Made by a program: the position numbers and the translations under genes. The notes below the pieces were generated by a model. That model ran no database searches. It saw nothing but the letters and a program-made list of their open reading frames with translations, and was not told the DNA's origin. A DNA stretch of 64,000 nt from Bdellovibrionia bacterium (lineage in GTDB: Bacteria; Bdellovibrionota; Bdellovibrionia; Bdellovibrionales; JAGQZY01), in the NCBI GenBank assembly GCA_030424715.1, contig JAUHWH010000005.1, positions 1 through 64,000 on the forward strand, in the 5' to 3' direction. Numbering within the stretch: the first letter of the stretch is position 1; each line of letters starts with the position of its first letter. This document shows, in pieces, positions 52,262 through 61,417 of the stretch.

Positions 52262-52533
52262 TATTCCCTCACATAAGTGTGAACGTTTTCGTAAAGCTCC
52301 ACAGTGTACGACTTAATAACGTCGAGCATCCAAGGGCCGGTAAGAACAATCACCAGGGCCACAACAATCATTTTCGGAATAAAGGTTAGGGTGGCTTCGT
52401 TGATCTGAGTGATCGCCTGAAAGATCGACACGATCAGACCGGTCACCAGGGCGCCAATCAGCAGCGGCGAGGCGAGCATCGCGGTTGTCTTGAGGGCGTT
52501 TCCGCCCAATGTGATCACTAAGTCTTCATTCAT
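52261..52533 (-). CDS. fliQ: Flagellar export protein FliQ
   Basis: 90 residues, two membrane helices (TTAMLASPLLIGALVTGLIVSIFQAIT and FIPKMIVVALVIVLTGPWML) with the family motif QAITQINEATLTFIPK. Normal length. Confidence 0.96.
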   Translation of the reverse strand: MNEDLVITLGGNALKTTAMLASPLLIGALVTGLIVSIFQAITQINEATLTFIPKMIVVALVIVLTGPWMLDVIKSYTVELYENVHTYVRE

Positions 52534-52536
52534 ATA

Positions 52537-53298
52537 TCACCCGAAACTCTTCACCATGGAGCCCACTATTAAGCTCCAGCCGTCAACAATTACAAAAAGC
52601 ATGATTTTAAAAGGCAGGGAGATCACCACCGGTGGCAGCATCATCATCCCCATGGCCATCAAAACACTGGCGATGACCATGTCGATAATCAAAAAGGGTA
52701 GATAAATGATGAAACCGATTTGAAAGGCCGTTTTCAGTTCCGAAATCACGAAGGCCGGTATCAAAACCATGGTCTCCACATCACCTCGCGTTTTGGCCTC
52801 ACCCTGCCCCGAAAGGGTCAGAAAAAGGCTGAGGTCTTCTGGGCGAGTTTGCTTGAACATAAATTTCCGAAGCGGTAACAAGCCGGTTTCCATCGCCACC
52901 TCTTGCTGGATTTCTCCATTCAAGAAAGGCTTTAAAGCTTCACTATTGATTTCATTGAAAGCCGGTCGCATGATAAAAAATGTTAGGAACAACGAAAGCC
53001 CAACCAACAACTGATTGGGTGGCATTTGTTGCGTACCAAGGGCCTGCCGAAGGAACGAAAAAATAACAATGATTCGAGTGAAGCAGGTCATAAGAATGAG
53101 TATGGCAGGTGCCAAGGTCAGCACCGTTAACATCAGGATAATTTTTATGCTGTCGACAATCTCCTGAGGATTGTCAGTGCTTTTAAGCCCCAATGAGACG
53201 TTGGGAACTGTCACCTGAGCGAGAGCTTCGGTTGAGAAAAGGGCGATACCAAGAAGGCCCATTGATTGTAGAAGTCGTCGCCCGATCAGTGACTTCAT
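52537..53298 (-). CDS. fliP: Flagellar export protein FliP
   Basis: 253 residues. Signal-like first helix, then the conserved ILMLTVLTLAPAILILMTCFTRIIVIFSFLRQALGTQQ, and LFLTFFIMRPAFNEI, and C-terminal IMLFVIVDGWSLIVGSMVKSFG. Overlaps fliO by 4 bases. Confidence 0.97.
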   Translation of the reverse strand: MKSLIGRRLLQSMGLLGIALFSTEALAQVTVPNVSLGLKSTDNPQEIVDSIKIILMLTVLTLAPAILILMTCFTRIIVIFSFLRQALGTQQMPPNQLLVGLSLFLTFFIMRPAFNEINSEALKPFLNGEIQQEVAMETGLLPLRKFMFKQTRPEDLSLFLTLSGQGEAKTRGDVETMVLIPAFVISELKTAFQIGFIIYLPFLIIDMVIASVLMAMGMMMLPPVVISLPFKIMLFVIVDGWSLIVGSMVKSFG

Positions 53299-53960
53299 AG
53301 AGAGAACCTCTGCGAAACGGCCTCTTTAACAGCATCTAAGCGGGAAACCGAGAAGCCATCGACCTCTTCTGTCTCTTCAGTGATTTTAGTCTTCTCGATT
53401 TTATCTTTCAGCTGATTCGAAAACTGGGGTTCAGTATAGCTTGGCAGCTCATCTTCCATGAGAGACAGGGTCTTAATATGGTTGATGTTATGGTCAGTCA
53501 CTCCAAGGAGAATGGTTTCTCCCGCCACTCTGATCAGCATCAAGTTTTTCTTCGGGCCAATGGACTTTTGAGTGAGAACTTTTATGTTCTTGGCAATAGC
53601 GGTATGGCCTTTATTGCTACCCATCTTTTGCAAGCCTGCGAAACAGGCCACCGCCATCAGAAGAAGACCAAAGATCGCAATCATCATTTTTTTAATTGGA
53701 GACATTGATGATGACTTTTGAGCCTTATCCGTGGCGGCTTTAAGTAGAATTTTGTCTTCATCTATCTCTTTTTGCGTTTGTCCACTCGCTTTACGAACCG
53801 AGACAAGCTCTTTTGACTCTGAATCGTCGCTAACCTTCTTGTTTATTTTTTTAAAATAGTCAGAAAGCTTAGAGTTTTTATCAACGTCCACAAGCTTCGA
53901 TTCTGCAGCGCTGGCAAAAATACTAGAAAATACAAAAAGAAATAAAATGAATAGTTTCAT
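53295..53960 (-). CDS. fliO: Flagellar export accessory protein FliO
   Basis: 221 residues from ATG 53960 (AGGA 7 bases upstream; two more codons are open). Signal peptide MKLFILFLFVFSSIFASAAE, periplasmic Lys/Asp/Ser-rich segment, a membrane helix (MMIAIFGLLLMAVACFAGL) and a cytoplasmic domain with KNLMLIRVAGETILLGVTDHNINHI, the FliO signature. The periplasmic segment is longer than in enteric FliO. Annotated mostly by this signature and by position before fliP. Confidence 0.85.
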   Translation of the reverse strand: MKLFILFLFVFSSIFASAAESKLVDVDKNSKLSDYFKKINKKVSDDSESKELVSVRKASGQTQKEIDEDKILLKAATDKAQKSSSMSPIKKMMIAIFGLLLMAVACFAGLQKMGSNKGHTAIAKNIKVLTQKSIGPKKNLMLIRVAGETILLGVTDHNINHIKTLSLMEDELPSYTEPQFSNQLKDKIEKTKITEETEEVDGFSVSRLDAVKEAVSQRFSL

Positions 53961-53969
53961 GACCAATCC

Positions 53970-54320
53970 TTACTTGAGTTGCTCAACTCGTTCTTTTGGC
54001 GAAATAATATCTGTTAAACGAACACCAAACTTCTCGTTAACAACTACGGCTTCACCACGAGCCACTAATTTGTCGTTGACTAGAATTTCCATGGGCTCAC
54101 CGGCAAGCTTATTAAGCTCAATGACACTCCCCTGGCCAAGGTTTAGTAGTTCACTGACTACCATCCGAGATCGACCCAGTTCCACAGTCACTCTTAGCGG
54201 GATATCAAGGATCAGGTCCAAATTATTTGACTCGCTACCGGCTTCTGCTTGGGGTACGTTTTCTAATTCTGGCGCTTCGGCGTCCAGTAGGTCGGCTATG
54301 TTTTCTGCTTCTTCACCCAT
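53970..54320 (-). CDS. fliN: Flagellar C-ring protein FliN
   Basis: 116 residues: acidic N-terminus, then SpoA/SPOA domain with LDLILDIPLRVTVELGRSRMVVSELLNLGQGSVIELNKLAGEPMEILVNDKLVARGEAVVVNEKFGVRLTDI (positions about 34-104). Switch component. Overlaps fliM by 8 bases. Confidence 0.95.
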   Translation of the reverse strand: MGEEAENIADLLDAEAPELENVPQAEAGSESNNLDLILDIPLRVTVELGRSRMVVSELLNLGQGSVIELNKLAGEPMEILVNDKLVARGEAVVVNEKFGVRLTDIISPKERVEQLK

Positions 54321-55314
54321 TATCTGTCTCCTTAATAATTGGTTTGGTTATCTGCATTGCAACGGACCCGTGGTACACACCATAGAGTCCTTTAAACTTC
54401 TTTACTTCCTGAACGAGAACATCAAACTCACCATTCGCATCTTGATCGAGAGGGATCACATCGCCCTCTTTTAATGCCATCAGTTCTTTCAATGAAATCT
54501 CACTTTGGCCAAGGTTCACTTTCACATTCAACTCAGTATCCAAAAGTTGATCTTTAATAATTGATGTCCATAACTTTTTGTCAGTTTGGTCTGACTCCAC
54601 CTGAAAGCCTGTCGAGAGTTTCTGCTTGATGGGCTCAATTGTAGAATAGGGAATGACCAGGGTGATCGTCCCGTTGGCGTTCTCAAGCTCGACGTCAAAC
54701 GCCGAGGCAATAACAACGTCAGTGGGTGGTACAATTCCCACAAACTGGGGGTTCACTTCGGTACGAACAAAAGAACATTCGATGGGATGAATAGACTCCC
54801 AAGCGGCCTCTAAGTCTTCAATGGCTAAATCCACGACTTTGCGAACAATGGAAATCTCAATGGGAGTAAAATCTTTACCTTCAACTTTTGAATAGGGTCT
54901 GTCGTCACCACCAAAAAAAGAGTCCACTAATGCGTAGGCCAGTTTGCTCTCAATAACAAACAGAGCTGAACCTCGGAGTGTACTAAAACGCAGAACACTC
55001 ATACAAGTCGGCATTGGCAAGGTGTTGATGAATTCACCGAACTTTAGAAAATCGGTACTGGCATGGTTCAGTGAAGCGATCTTTCTGAGAGCACTCGACA
55101 GTGAGACTCGAAAAGAGCGCATGAATTTTTCATAGATAACGTCCAGTTGCGGTAAACGACCTCGAATGATTCGATCTTGACTGGTGAGGTCGTAGACCAC
55201 AACAACACGATCATCCTTCGGTGCACCACTGGCGGGATCACCCGTTTCAATTTCCCCCTCCGACACTGCGGCTAAGAGGGCATCAACTTCGCTTTGCGAA
55301 AGAACCTGATTCAT
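54313..55314 (-). CDS. fliM: Flagellar motor switch protein FliM
   Basis: 333 residues: CheY-binding-type N-terminus (NQVLSQSEVDALLAAVSEG), middle CheC-like domain (FVIESKLAYALVDSFFGG) and C-terminal SpoA domain (VKVNLGQSEISLKELMALKEGDVIPLD). It follows fliL by 9 bases. Confidence 0.96.
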   Translation of the reverse strand: MNQVLSQSEVDALLAAVSEGEIETGDPASGAPKDDRVVVVYDLTSQDRIIRGRLPQLDVIYEKFMRSFRVSLSSALRKIASLNHASTDFLKFGEFINTLPMPTCMSVLRFSTLRGSALFVIESKLAYALVDSFFGGDDRPYSKVEGKDFTPIEISIVRKVVDLAIEDLEAAWESIHPIECSFVRTEVNPQFVGIVPPTDVVIASAFDVELENANGTITLVIPYSTIEPIKQKLSTGFQVESDQTDKKLWTSIIKDQLLDTELNVKVNLGQSEISLKELMALKEGDVIPLDQDANGEFDVLVQEVKKFKGLYGVYHGSVAMQITKPIIKETDNG

Positions 55315-55323
55315 TGGTCGTCC

Positions 55324-55860
55324 TTAACTGTTAATAAACTGGGTGAATAAGACCTTGTTAATACGTCCTTTTGTTAAGAACGAATTCACTGTGTCTCGGA
55401 TTTCTTCTTTTAAACGCTCTTTGCCTTTGGGTGTTGAGATTTGATTGTAGGACTTGCTAGACAACAAAATAATAATGATGTCTCGAACTTGTGGCATTCG
55501 CTTGTTGATCTCTTCTTGAACTTCGACACTATCCACATCGAACTCCATTTGAACTTTAAAAAGTTTTTGCCCTTGATCTTCAGCAAGGTTCACCAAAAAG
55601 TAGTCGAGAGGGACAGCGTAGCCGGTCGTGGCCTCAAGACTTCCCTCTTGCTGGTCAACCACAGCCCCTTGTTCGATGGGCTCAAGGCTTGGCTTGGAAA
55701 TGGCTGTTTTCTTTTCAATATACAAAAAGTAGCCAACCCCCAAGATGACCACCGTATTTAAAAAGACGAGAATCATTAGGATTGGAGAGTTTTTCGACTT
55801 CTTACCTTTGTCTGGTACGACTGGGGTTTCTTCTATTTTTTCTGCCGTATTGTCAGCCAC
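55324..55860 (-). CDS. fliL: Flagellar basal-body protein FliL
   Basis: 178 residues, GTG start at 55860 with GGAGGAATC upstream. Cytoplasmic N-terminus, one membrane helix (SPILMILVFLNTVVILGVGYFLY, about 24-46) and a periplasmic FliL domain (YFLVNLAEDQGQKLFKVQMEFDVD, DIIIILLSSKSYNQISTPKGKERLKEEIRDTVN). First gene of the operon in this window. The 310 bases upstream of it are intergenic. Confidence 0.93.
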   Translation of the reverse strand: MADNTAEKIEETPVVPDKGKKSKNSPILMILVFLNTVVILGVGYFLYIEKKTAISKPSLEPIEQGAVVDQQEGSLEATTGYAVPLDYFLVNLAEDQGQKLFKVQMEFDVDSVEVQEEINKRMPQVRDIIIILLSSKSYNQISTPKGKERLKEEIRDTVNSFLTKGRINKVLFTQFINS

Positions 55861-56170
55861 GATTCCTCCGATTCATAGAAATTCACTTGTTGTTAAAGCA
55901 ACTCGAATGCCAACAGGACTTCCGACCGAGGAAAAATCTCCTTGTGGCTTAAGGCCGATATGGCTCTTGGACCTTGGCCTTTTGTTCAGCTGTAAAATGA
56001 TCGGTCTCTGACTCAACTGTCAGGGTTTTGACTCGTATCGACTATCCGCAGAGGTCCAGAGAGCGCTACAGTTTTCTCGCAATTGCAGGCTAGACCATGG
56101 TTCTAGACTTGACGCAGTAAGTCTCTCAGCCATAATATGAAGGCTGGTTTATTCTCTTTTTGGGGGCCCC
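55861..56170. other. Divergent intergenic region between fliL and the SPOR gene
   Basis: 310 bases without a gene. It contains a plausible housekeeping promoter toward the SPOR gene (56109-56136) with a 17-base near-palindrome (CTAGACCATGGTTCTAG) directly upstream. A GCCGATAT octamer points rightwards at about 55950 but lacks a -35 at the right distance. No sigma-28 or sigma-54 site facing fliL was found. Confidence 0.5.
56109..56136 (+). promoter_or_regulatory. Sigma-70-type promoter of the SPOR-domain gene
   Basis: TTGACG, 16 bases, CATAAT, 35 bases before the ATG. Both boxes match 5 of 6 to consensus. Confidence 0.55.
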
Positions 56171-56935
56171 ATGAAAAGAAAAGAAAAAAGCTCTACGATG
56201 AATTCTGTTTTAACCGCCTTGCTTGCGATCTTTACATGTGTCTTTTTCTTTAGTGTCGGCGTGATCTCTGGAAAAACTTGGTCCGATCGCGACTACAAAG
56301 TGCGACACATTGAAAATGACAGTCATATGAAAGCGGCAATGGACGACAACGAACCTCTTGGCGATGAAATGACTCAGAAAGAAGTGGAACTCCTCACCCA
56401 ACGCGCTCTGAAAGAAGCGAAGGCTGAGCAGCCCTCCATGGAGCCAGAAGAAGACAGCGCAGAAGAGCAATTGGCGCAAACCGAGGCTGCAGAACAAGAT
56501 CCCAATTCTCGAAAAATGGCGAGCGCCGATGAGACTGTTGAAAGCCAGGATTCAGAAAAGCCCAAAGATGAAAAAGCAGAGCCCCTCGGTCGCGAAGCTT
56601 CAACAGCAATGAAGGCCAAAGCAAAAAAATCGGGCCAACGTAAAGTGTCCAGTGTTCGACCGACCCCCTCTGTGCCCAAACCGAAATCCATCGAATACAC
56701 TGTACAGGTGGCCGCCTATAAATCTTTAAAAGAAGCGGAAGCCCACTCGCAGAAGCTCATCGACAAAGGTTTTCCCGCGTTTCCAGTAAAAGCCATGATC
56801 AATAAAAAGCTTTGGTATCGTGTGAGTATTGGCAGCTTCAAATCACGTAAGCAAGCCATGAAATACGAAAGAAACCTTAAAAAACAGGCTGTGGTGAATA
56901 GTACTTTCGTACAAAAAATCACCCGCCTAAAATAG
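56171..56935 (+). CDS. SPOR-domain membrane protein
   Basis: 254 residues. Cytoplasmic tail, membrane helix (SVLTALLAIFTCVFFFSVGVISG, about 13-35), a Glu/Gln/Lys-rich periplasmic linker of 120 residues and a C-terminal SPOR domain (YTVQVAAYKSLKEAEAHSQKLIDKGFPAF, WYRVSIGSFKSRKQAMKYERNLKK). SPOR domains bind septal denuded peptidoglycan, so this may localise to the division site like FtsN or DedD. Monocistronic; next gene is the helicase 176 bases away. Confidence 0.85.
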   Translation: MKRKEKSSTMNSVLTALLAIFTCVFFFSVGVISGKTWSDRDYKVRHIENDSHMKAAMDDNEPLGDEMTQKEVELLTQRALKEAKAEQPSMEPEEDSAEEQLAQTEAAEQDPNSRKMASADETVESQDSEKPKDEKAEPLGREASTAMKAKAKKSGQRKVSSVRPTPSVPKPKSIEYTVQVAAYKSLKEAEAHSQKLIDKGFPAFPVKAMINKKLWYRVSIGSFKSRKQAMKYERNLKKQAVVNSTFVQKITRLK

Positions 56936-57111
56936 AACATCTCAAGACCGCAGACCCTTTCGAGTTGCGGCCTGCCCACGGCCTCGATCTGCGCCCCCTT
57001 CCTCTCGCAAGAACACAATTGACGAGAGGCTTATCGAGCCATGCCGACTGTCAAAGAGGTGGCCATAATCTGGTCGACGGATGGGGGCATTTACGGTAGA
57101 ACCATCCCCCT

Positions 57112-59337
57112 ATGGATACAGAACAATTTTTGCAAAAGCTCAATGAGCGACAGCGAGAAGCTGTCGAGGATTTTTCCAACCCCCTGCTTGTCCTTGCCGG
57201 TGCGGGCTCTGGTAAAACCCGTATGCTGACCCACAAAATGGCTTATGGCATTGCCCAAGGCCACTTTAACCCGCAGTCTTTCTTAGCCGTGACCTTCACC
57301 AATAAAGCCGCGGGCGAAATGAAACAGCGGGTGGCCGGACTGGTGGACAACATCAATCTCCGTGAATCCTGGGTTACAACCTTTCACTCTTTCGGAAATC
57401 GAGTGTTAAGAACCTACGCACCGAAACTCGGCTACACCACTGACTTCACCATTTTTGACACTACAGACCAAACCTCCCTTGTAAAAAGTATTTTGAAAAA
57501 CTTGAAGTACGACAATAGCGCGGCCAACGCTCGCAAAATTGCCCGCCAGATTGGTTCTTTTAAATCCGACCTCGAGGCTCAAAAAGAGCCTGAAACCTAT
57601 CCTTGGTCGCCGGTGTCTCGTAACGTCTATGAGCTGTATGAAAAAGAACTTAAAAAACTTAATGCTTTTGATTTCTCAGATTTGCTTTTAAAAACCCACT
57701 TTTTGCTACAGCGCAATCCCGACGTCGTTGCGCAAATGCAAGATCAGTTTGATTATATTTTGGTGGATGAGTATCAAGACACCAATCTGATTCAGTATGA
57801 AATCTTAAAAAAATTGAGTCGCGACAAATCCAACATTTGTGCCGTAGGTGACGAAGATCAATCGATCTACTCTTGGCGAGGCGCTAACATCTTTAACATT
57901 CTCAATTACGATAAAGACTTTGCCGGCGCCAGAATTATCAAACTGGAGCAAAACTATCGCTCCACTAAAAACATCATCGGTGCCGCTAGTGCCGTGATCG
58001 AAAACAATAGCCAGCGTAAAGGAAAAACACTTTTCACGGAAAATCCCGACGGCGACCTGATTGAGATTCTCGAAAGCCCCACGGAATATGACGAGGCCCT
58101 CTCGATCAGCTACAAAATTCAAAAGCTGATTGAGCAAACCCAGTACACCTATAGTGATATGGCGATTTTTTATCGCACAAATGCCCAGTCCCGTGTTCTC
58201 GAAGAGAAGTTACGTAACTTCGATATTCCCTACAAAATTTATGGAGGATTGAAATTCTACGATCGCAAAGAGGTCAAAGACATTAATGCCTATATGCGCT
58301 TGGTGGTAAACCCGAAAGACGATGTTTCTTTTCGGAGGGTCATAAACACCCCCACTCGCGGCCTGGGGAAAACCACAATTGATAAAATTGAAAGTCTCGC
58401 CCGCCAAATGGATCTTTCGATGCTAGAAGCCAGTATCCAGATTTTGGACTCCAGCGCCCTCACTGCAAGAACAAAGAATAAACTGCAAAGTTTTTTAGAC
58501 ATTCTGGGACAGTTGCGTGAAAGCTGTCTTGAGAAAGATTTGAACGAATTTTATCAAGACCTCTTGCAAATCAGTCAGTACCTCCCCTCTTTGGAGAATG
58601 AAGAAACTGTGGAGGCTAGCAGCCGCATTCAAAACCTCGAGGAGTTCGGCAACGCCATTGCTCGCTACCTTGAACTCAACCCCGAGGAGCAACACATCAC
58701 CCAGTTCTTGCACCACATGGCTCTCGTGTCAGACGCCGACAAAGAAGAGAATGACCCCAACACCGTAACACTGATGACTTTACATATCGCGAAGGGCCTC
58801 GAGTACCCCGTGGTCTTCGTGGCGGGCCTTGAAGAGGGGCTTTTTCCTCATATGGCCTCCAGCGACTTGAATGACCCCGGGGATATGGAAATGGAAGAAG
58901 AGCGTCGCTTGTTTTACGTGGGCATGACCCGTGCTGAAGAAAAGCTGACCTTGTCTTACTCGAAACAAAGAAAAGTTTGGGGCCAGAATCAATTTCAGGC
59001 CCCCAGTCGCTTTTTGAGTGAAGTCCCTGAAAAGTTTTTAAAAAACAAGGTGTCCAAACGACGTCCTCGATTCGTGGACAACCACTCAAGCTCCCTGTCA
59101 GCAAGTTCTGGTGGTAGCAGCAGCTATAGCAGCGACCCTTTCCCTGACTATGAAAATGGTGACGGCGGCAGCGGCTCTCCCTATCGTCAAGGCACTCGGG
59201 TGCGCCACCCCCACTTTGGCTGTGGCGTGATTCATAAAATCGAAGGCCAAGGCTCCAAGGAGAAAGTGAGCGTGATGTTTGATGATCGAACTTTAAAAAA
59301 GTTCCTCTCACAGTACGCCAACCTCGAGCTGAACTAG
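57112..59337 (+). CDS. UvrD/PcrA/Rep-type DNA helicase
   Basis: SF1A 3'-5' helicase, 741 residues. Walker A LAGAGSGKT (28-36), motif Ia TFTNKAAGEMKQRV, motif II ILVDEYQDTN, motif III GDEDQSIYSWRGA, motif IV LEQNYRST, motif V VTLMTLHIAKGLEYPVVFV, motif VI RLFYVGMTRAEEKL. A Ser/Gly-rich stretch (about 660-680) precedes a C-terminal Tudor-like domain (GTRVRHPHFGCGVIHKIEGQG) usual in PcrA/UvrD. It is in repair or replication restart. PcrA versus UvrD versus Rep not distinguished. Confidence 0.95.
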   Translation: MDTEQFLQKLNERQREAVEDFSNPLLVLAGAGSGKTRMLTHKMAYGIAQGHFNPQSFLAVTFTNKAAGEMKQRVAGLVDNINLRESWVTTFHSFGNRVLRTYAPKLGYTTDFTIFDTTDQTSLVKSILKNLKYDNSAANARKIARQIGSFKSDLEAQKEPETYPWSPVSRNVYELYEKELKKLNAFDFSDLLLKTHFLLQRNPDVVAQMQDQFDYILVDEYQDTNLIQYEILKKLSRDKSNICAVGDEDQSIYSWRGANIFNILNYDKDFAGARIIKLEQNYRSTKNIIGAASAVIENNSQRKGKTLFTENPDGDLIEILESPTEYDEALSISYKIQKLIEQTQYTYSDMAIFYRTNAQSRVLEEKLRNFDIPYKIYGGLKFYDRKEVKDINAYMRLVVNPKDDVSFRRVINTPTRGLGKTTIDKIESLARQMDLSMLEASIQILDSSALTARTKNKLQSFLDILGQLRESCLEKDLNEFYQDLLQISQYLPSLENEETVEASSRIQNLEEFGNAIARYLELNPEEQHITQFLHHMALVSDADKEENDPNTVTLMTLHIAKGLEYPVVFVAGLEEGLFPHMASSDLNDPGDMEMEEERRLFYVGMTRAEEKLTLSYSKQRKVWGQNQFQAPSRFLSEVPEKFLKNKVSKRRPRFVDNHSSSLSASSGGSSSYSSDPFPDYENGDGGSGSPYRQGTRVRHPHFGCGVIHKIEGQGSKEKVSVMFDDRTLKKFLSQYANLELN

Positions 59338-59491
59338 CCCTCTTTTTCTCAATTTATCAACAAAATGGCGAAGCAACCCCACCCCTGGATTGTGACCCTC
59401 CGTCGACTGACAGGAGCTGTTGACGCGACAGGCAATTTCGCCCAAATTGACCCTAAAACGATGTTAGAATAGGTTCGGCTATGGTGAAAAA

Positions 59492-60376
59492 ATGAAAGTG
59501 GCAGTTATCGGAAGTGGCAATATTGGGACCGACCTTTTGGTCAAAATTTTGCGATCGAAACACTTGGAATGTGGAGCTTTTATCGGCCGCAGTCCCGATT
59601 CAAAAGGTCTTTTGAAAGCCCAGCAATTGGGTGTCAAAACATCCCACGACGGAATCAATTATATCGTAGAAAACCCGGACTGCTGTGACTTGGTATTTGA
59701 CGCCACTTCGGCCAAAGCCCATTTCGAAAATGCACCCATTTTAGATCGTCTTGGCAAGTTTGTGGTGGATCTGACTCCTGCCAAAGTCGGCAAGATGTGT
59801 GTGCCCGCGGTGAATCTGGATGAGTGCCTAGAAATTCTCAATGTGAACATGATCACCTGTGGTGGGCAGGCTTCAATACCGATTGCTTACGCCATTGGAC
59901 AGACCCAAAAAGACATTGAGTACATTGAAGTGGTGTCGAGTATCGCTTCAAGAAGTGCTGGCCCAGCAACCAGAAACAATTTGGATGAGTACATTCACAC
60001 CACGGAAAACGGGATTCGTATCTTCTCTGGTACAGAGAACGCCAAAGCGATTCTGAACTTAAACCCGGCCGACCCCTGCATCAATATGCAAACCACGATC
60101 TTCGCGAAGGTCAAAAAGCCCGACCTTGAAGCCTTAAAGCCAATGGTTGAAAGCATCGTCAACAAAATCAAACATTATGTCCCTGGCTACGAACTCTTGC
60201 TCGGCCCAACAGTTGAAGACGGTCGTATCGCGGTCATCATTCGAGTCAAAGGTTTGGGAGACTTTCTCCCCGAGTACGCTGGGAACTTAGACATTATCAA
60301 TTGTGCAGCCATCGCTATCGCAGAAAAATATGCACAAGCAAAGCAATCTAAAAAAACACAATCCACATCTGTATGA
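59492..60376 (+). CDS. Acetaldehyde dehydrogenase (acylating), MhpF/DmpF type
   Basis: Converts acetaldehyde, CoA and NAD to acetyl-CoA, usually by channelling from the aldolase encoded next. 294 residues. Rossmann start VAVIGSGNIGTDLLVKIL, PVI-type NAD loop (FIGRSPDSKGL), catalytic Cys123 in MITCGGQASIPIAYA and SSIASRSAGPATRNNLDEYIHTTENGI. Length is typical for the short DmpF class. Located 9 bases before the aldolase. In this context with an epimerase and HpcH aldolase it probably serves biosynthesis, not phenol catabolism. Confidence 0.92.
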   Translation: MKVAVIGSGNIGTDLLVKILRSKHLECGAFIGRSPDSKGLLKAQQLGVKTSHDGINYIVENPDCCDLVFDATSAKAHFENAPILDRLGKFVVDLTPAKVGKMCVPAVNLDECLEILNVNMITCGGQASIPIAYAIGQTQKDIEYIEVVSSIASRSAGPATRNNLDEYIHTTENGIRIFSGTENAKAILNLNPADPCINMQTTIFAKVKKPDLEALKPMVESIVNKIKHYVPGYELLLGPTVEDGRIAVIIRVKGLGDFLPEYAGNLDIINCAAIAIAEKYAQAKQSKKTQSTSV

Positions 60377-60385
60377 GGTTTTGTA

Positions 60386-61417
60386 ATGAAACAAATAATT
60401 GTTAGTGACCCAACTCTTCGAGATGGCAATCACGCTGTTAGACACCAAATAACAAAAGAGCAAGTAAAAGCCTATTGCCAAGCGGCAGACCTGGCCGGCA
60501 TTCCCATCGTAGAAGTGGGACACGGAAATGGAATTGGCGCTTCATCCCTTCAATTGGGGTTGGCTAAGTGCTCTGACGAGGAAATGTTAACCACCGCCCG
60601 GGCCGCTTTGAAAAATTCTCAACTGGGAATTCACATGATCCCCGGCTTCGCCACCATCAAAAAAGATTTGGTGAAAGCCATTGAATGGGGCGTTGATGTT
60701 TTTCGAGTCGCCGCCCACTGCACCGAGGCGGACCTGACCCAAAGACACATTGAATACGTCAGAACCCAAGGGAAAACTGTTTGGGGTGTTTTAATGATGT
60801 CTCACATGGTGACCGACAACATCCTTCTGGAAGAAGCTCGTAAAATGGAGCAATACGGCGCCGAAGCTTTCGTTTTTATGGACTCATCCGGAAATTATTT
60901 ACCGGAACAAGTGCGCACTCGAGTTTCAACTTTGGTGAATGGCTTAAGCATTCCCGTCGGTTTTCACGGTCACAACAACCTAGGGATGGCCGTAGCAAAC
61001 TCGGTGGCTGCCGTGCAAGCAGGAGCCACGGTTCTTGACGGCTGCGCGCGCGGCTTTGGAGCTGGCGCCGGCAATACTCAAATCGAAGTGCTGGTCGCGG
61101 TCCTAGAACGTATGGGCTACAAAACTGGGATTGATTTGTACAAGCTGCTCGATGCTGCTGATTTGGCTGAAAAAGAGATCCTCCCATCGGTTCCCTATGT
61201 CAATTCTGCTAGTATTGTGAGTGGACTCGCTGGTGTTTTTTCAGGATTCAAACGTCCTGTCGAGCGTATTGCCAAGGAGTTTGATCTTGATGCGAGAGAC
61301 ATATTTTTTGAACTTGGCAAGAGAAAGATTATTGCTGGCCAAGAAGATTACATCCTAGAGGTGGCACACGAATTAAAAGCCCTCGGAAGAAATGGAAAAG
61401 ATGTCGCAGTTCACTGA
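60386..61417 (+). CDS. 4-hydroxy-2-oxovalerate aldolase-like enzyme, MhpE/DmpG type
   Basis: 343 residues of the DRE-TIM metallolyase family. Signature DPTLRDGNHA (8-17; the substrate-binding TLRDG), metal-binding GFHGHNNLGMAVANS, and NTQIEVLVAVLERMGY in the C-terminal DmpG communication domain (about 265-340). The reaction is the reversible pyruvate-aldehyde aldol. It overlaps the epimerase gene by 26 bases. Pairing with MhpF fits substrate channelling. Confidence 0.92.
   Translation: MKQIIVSDPTLRDGNHAVRHQITKEQVKAYCQAADLAGIPIVEVGHGNGIGASSLQLGLAKCSDEEMLTTARAALKNSQLGIHMIPGFATIKKDLVKAIEWGVDVFRVAAHCTEADLTQRHIEYVRTQGKTVWGVLMMSHMVTDNILLEEARKMEQYGAEAFVFMDSSGNYLPEQVRTRVSTLVNGLSIPVGFHGHNNLGMAVANSVAAVQAGATVLDGCARGFGAGAGNTQIEVLVAVLERMGYKTGIDLYKLLDAADLAEKEILPSVPYVNSASIVSGLAGVFSGFKRPVERIAKEFDLDARDIFFELGKRKIIAGQEDYILEVAHELKALGRNGKDVAVH

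Noticed and set aside
55745-56011. Plus-strand frame and GCCGATAT octamer near 55950 as a sigma-28 gene unit
   Set aside because: Frame begins inside fliL antisense, and no TAAA box lies at the right spacing before the octamer.
58697-59311. 204-codon minus-strand frame opposite the helicase
   Set aside because: Shadow of the helicase gene with Arg/Ser-rich low-quality composition.
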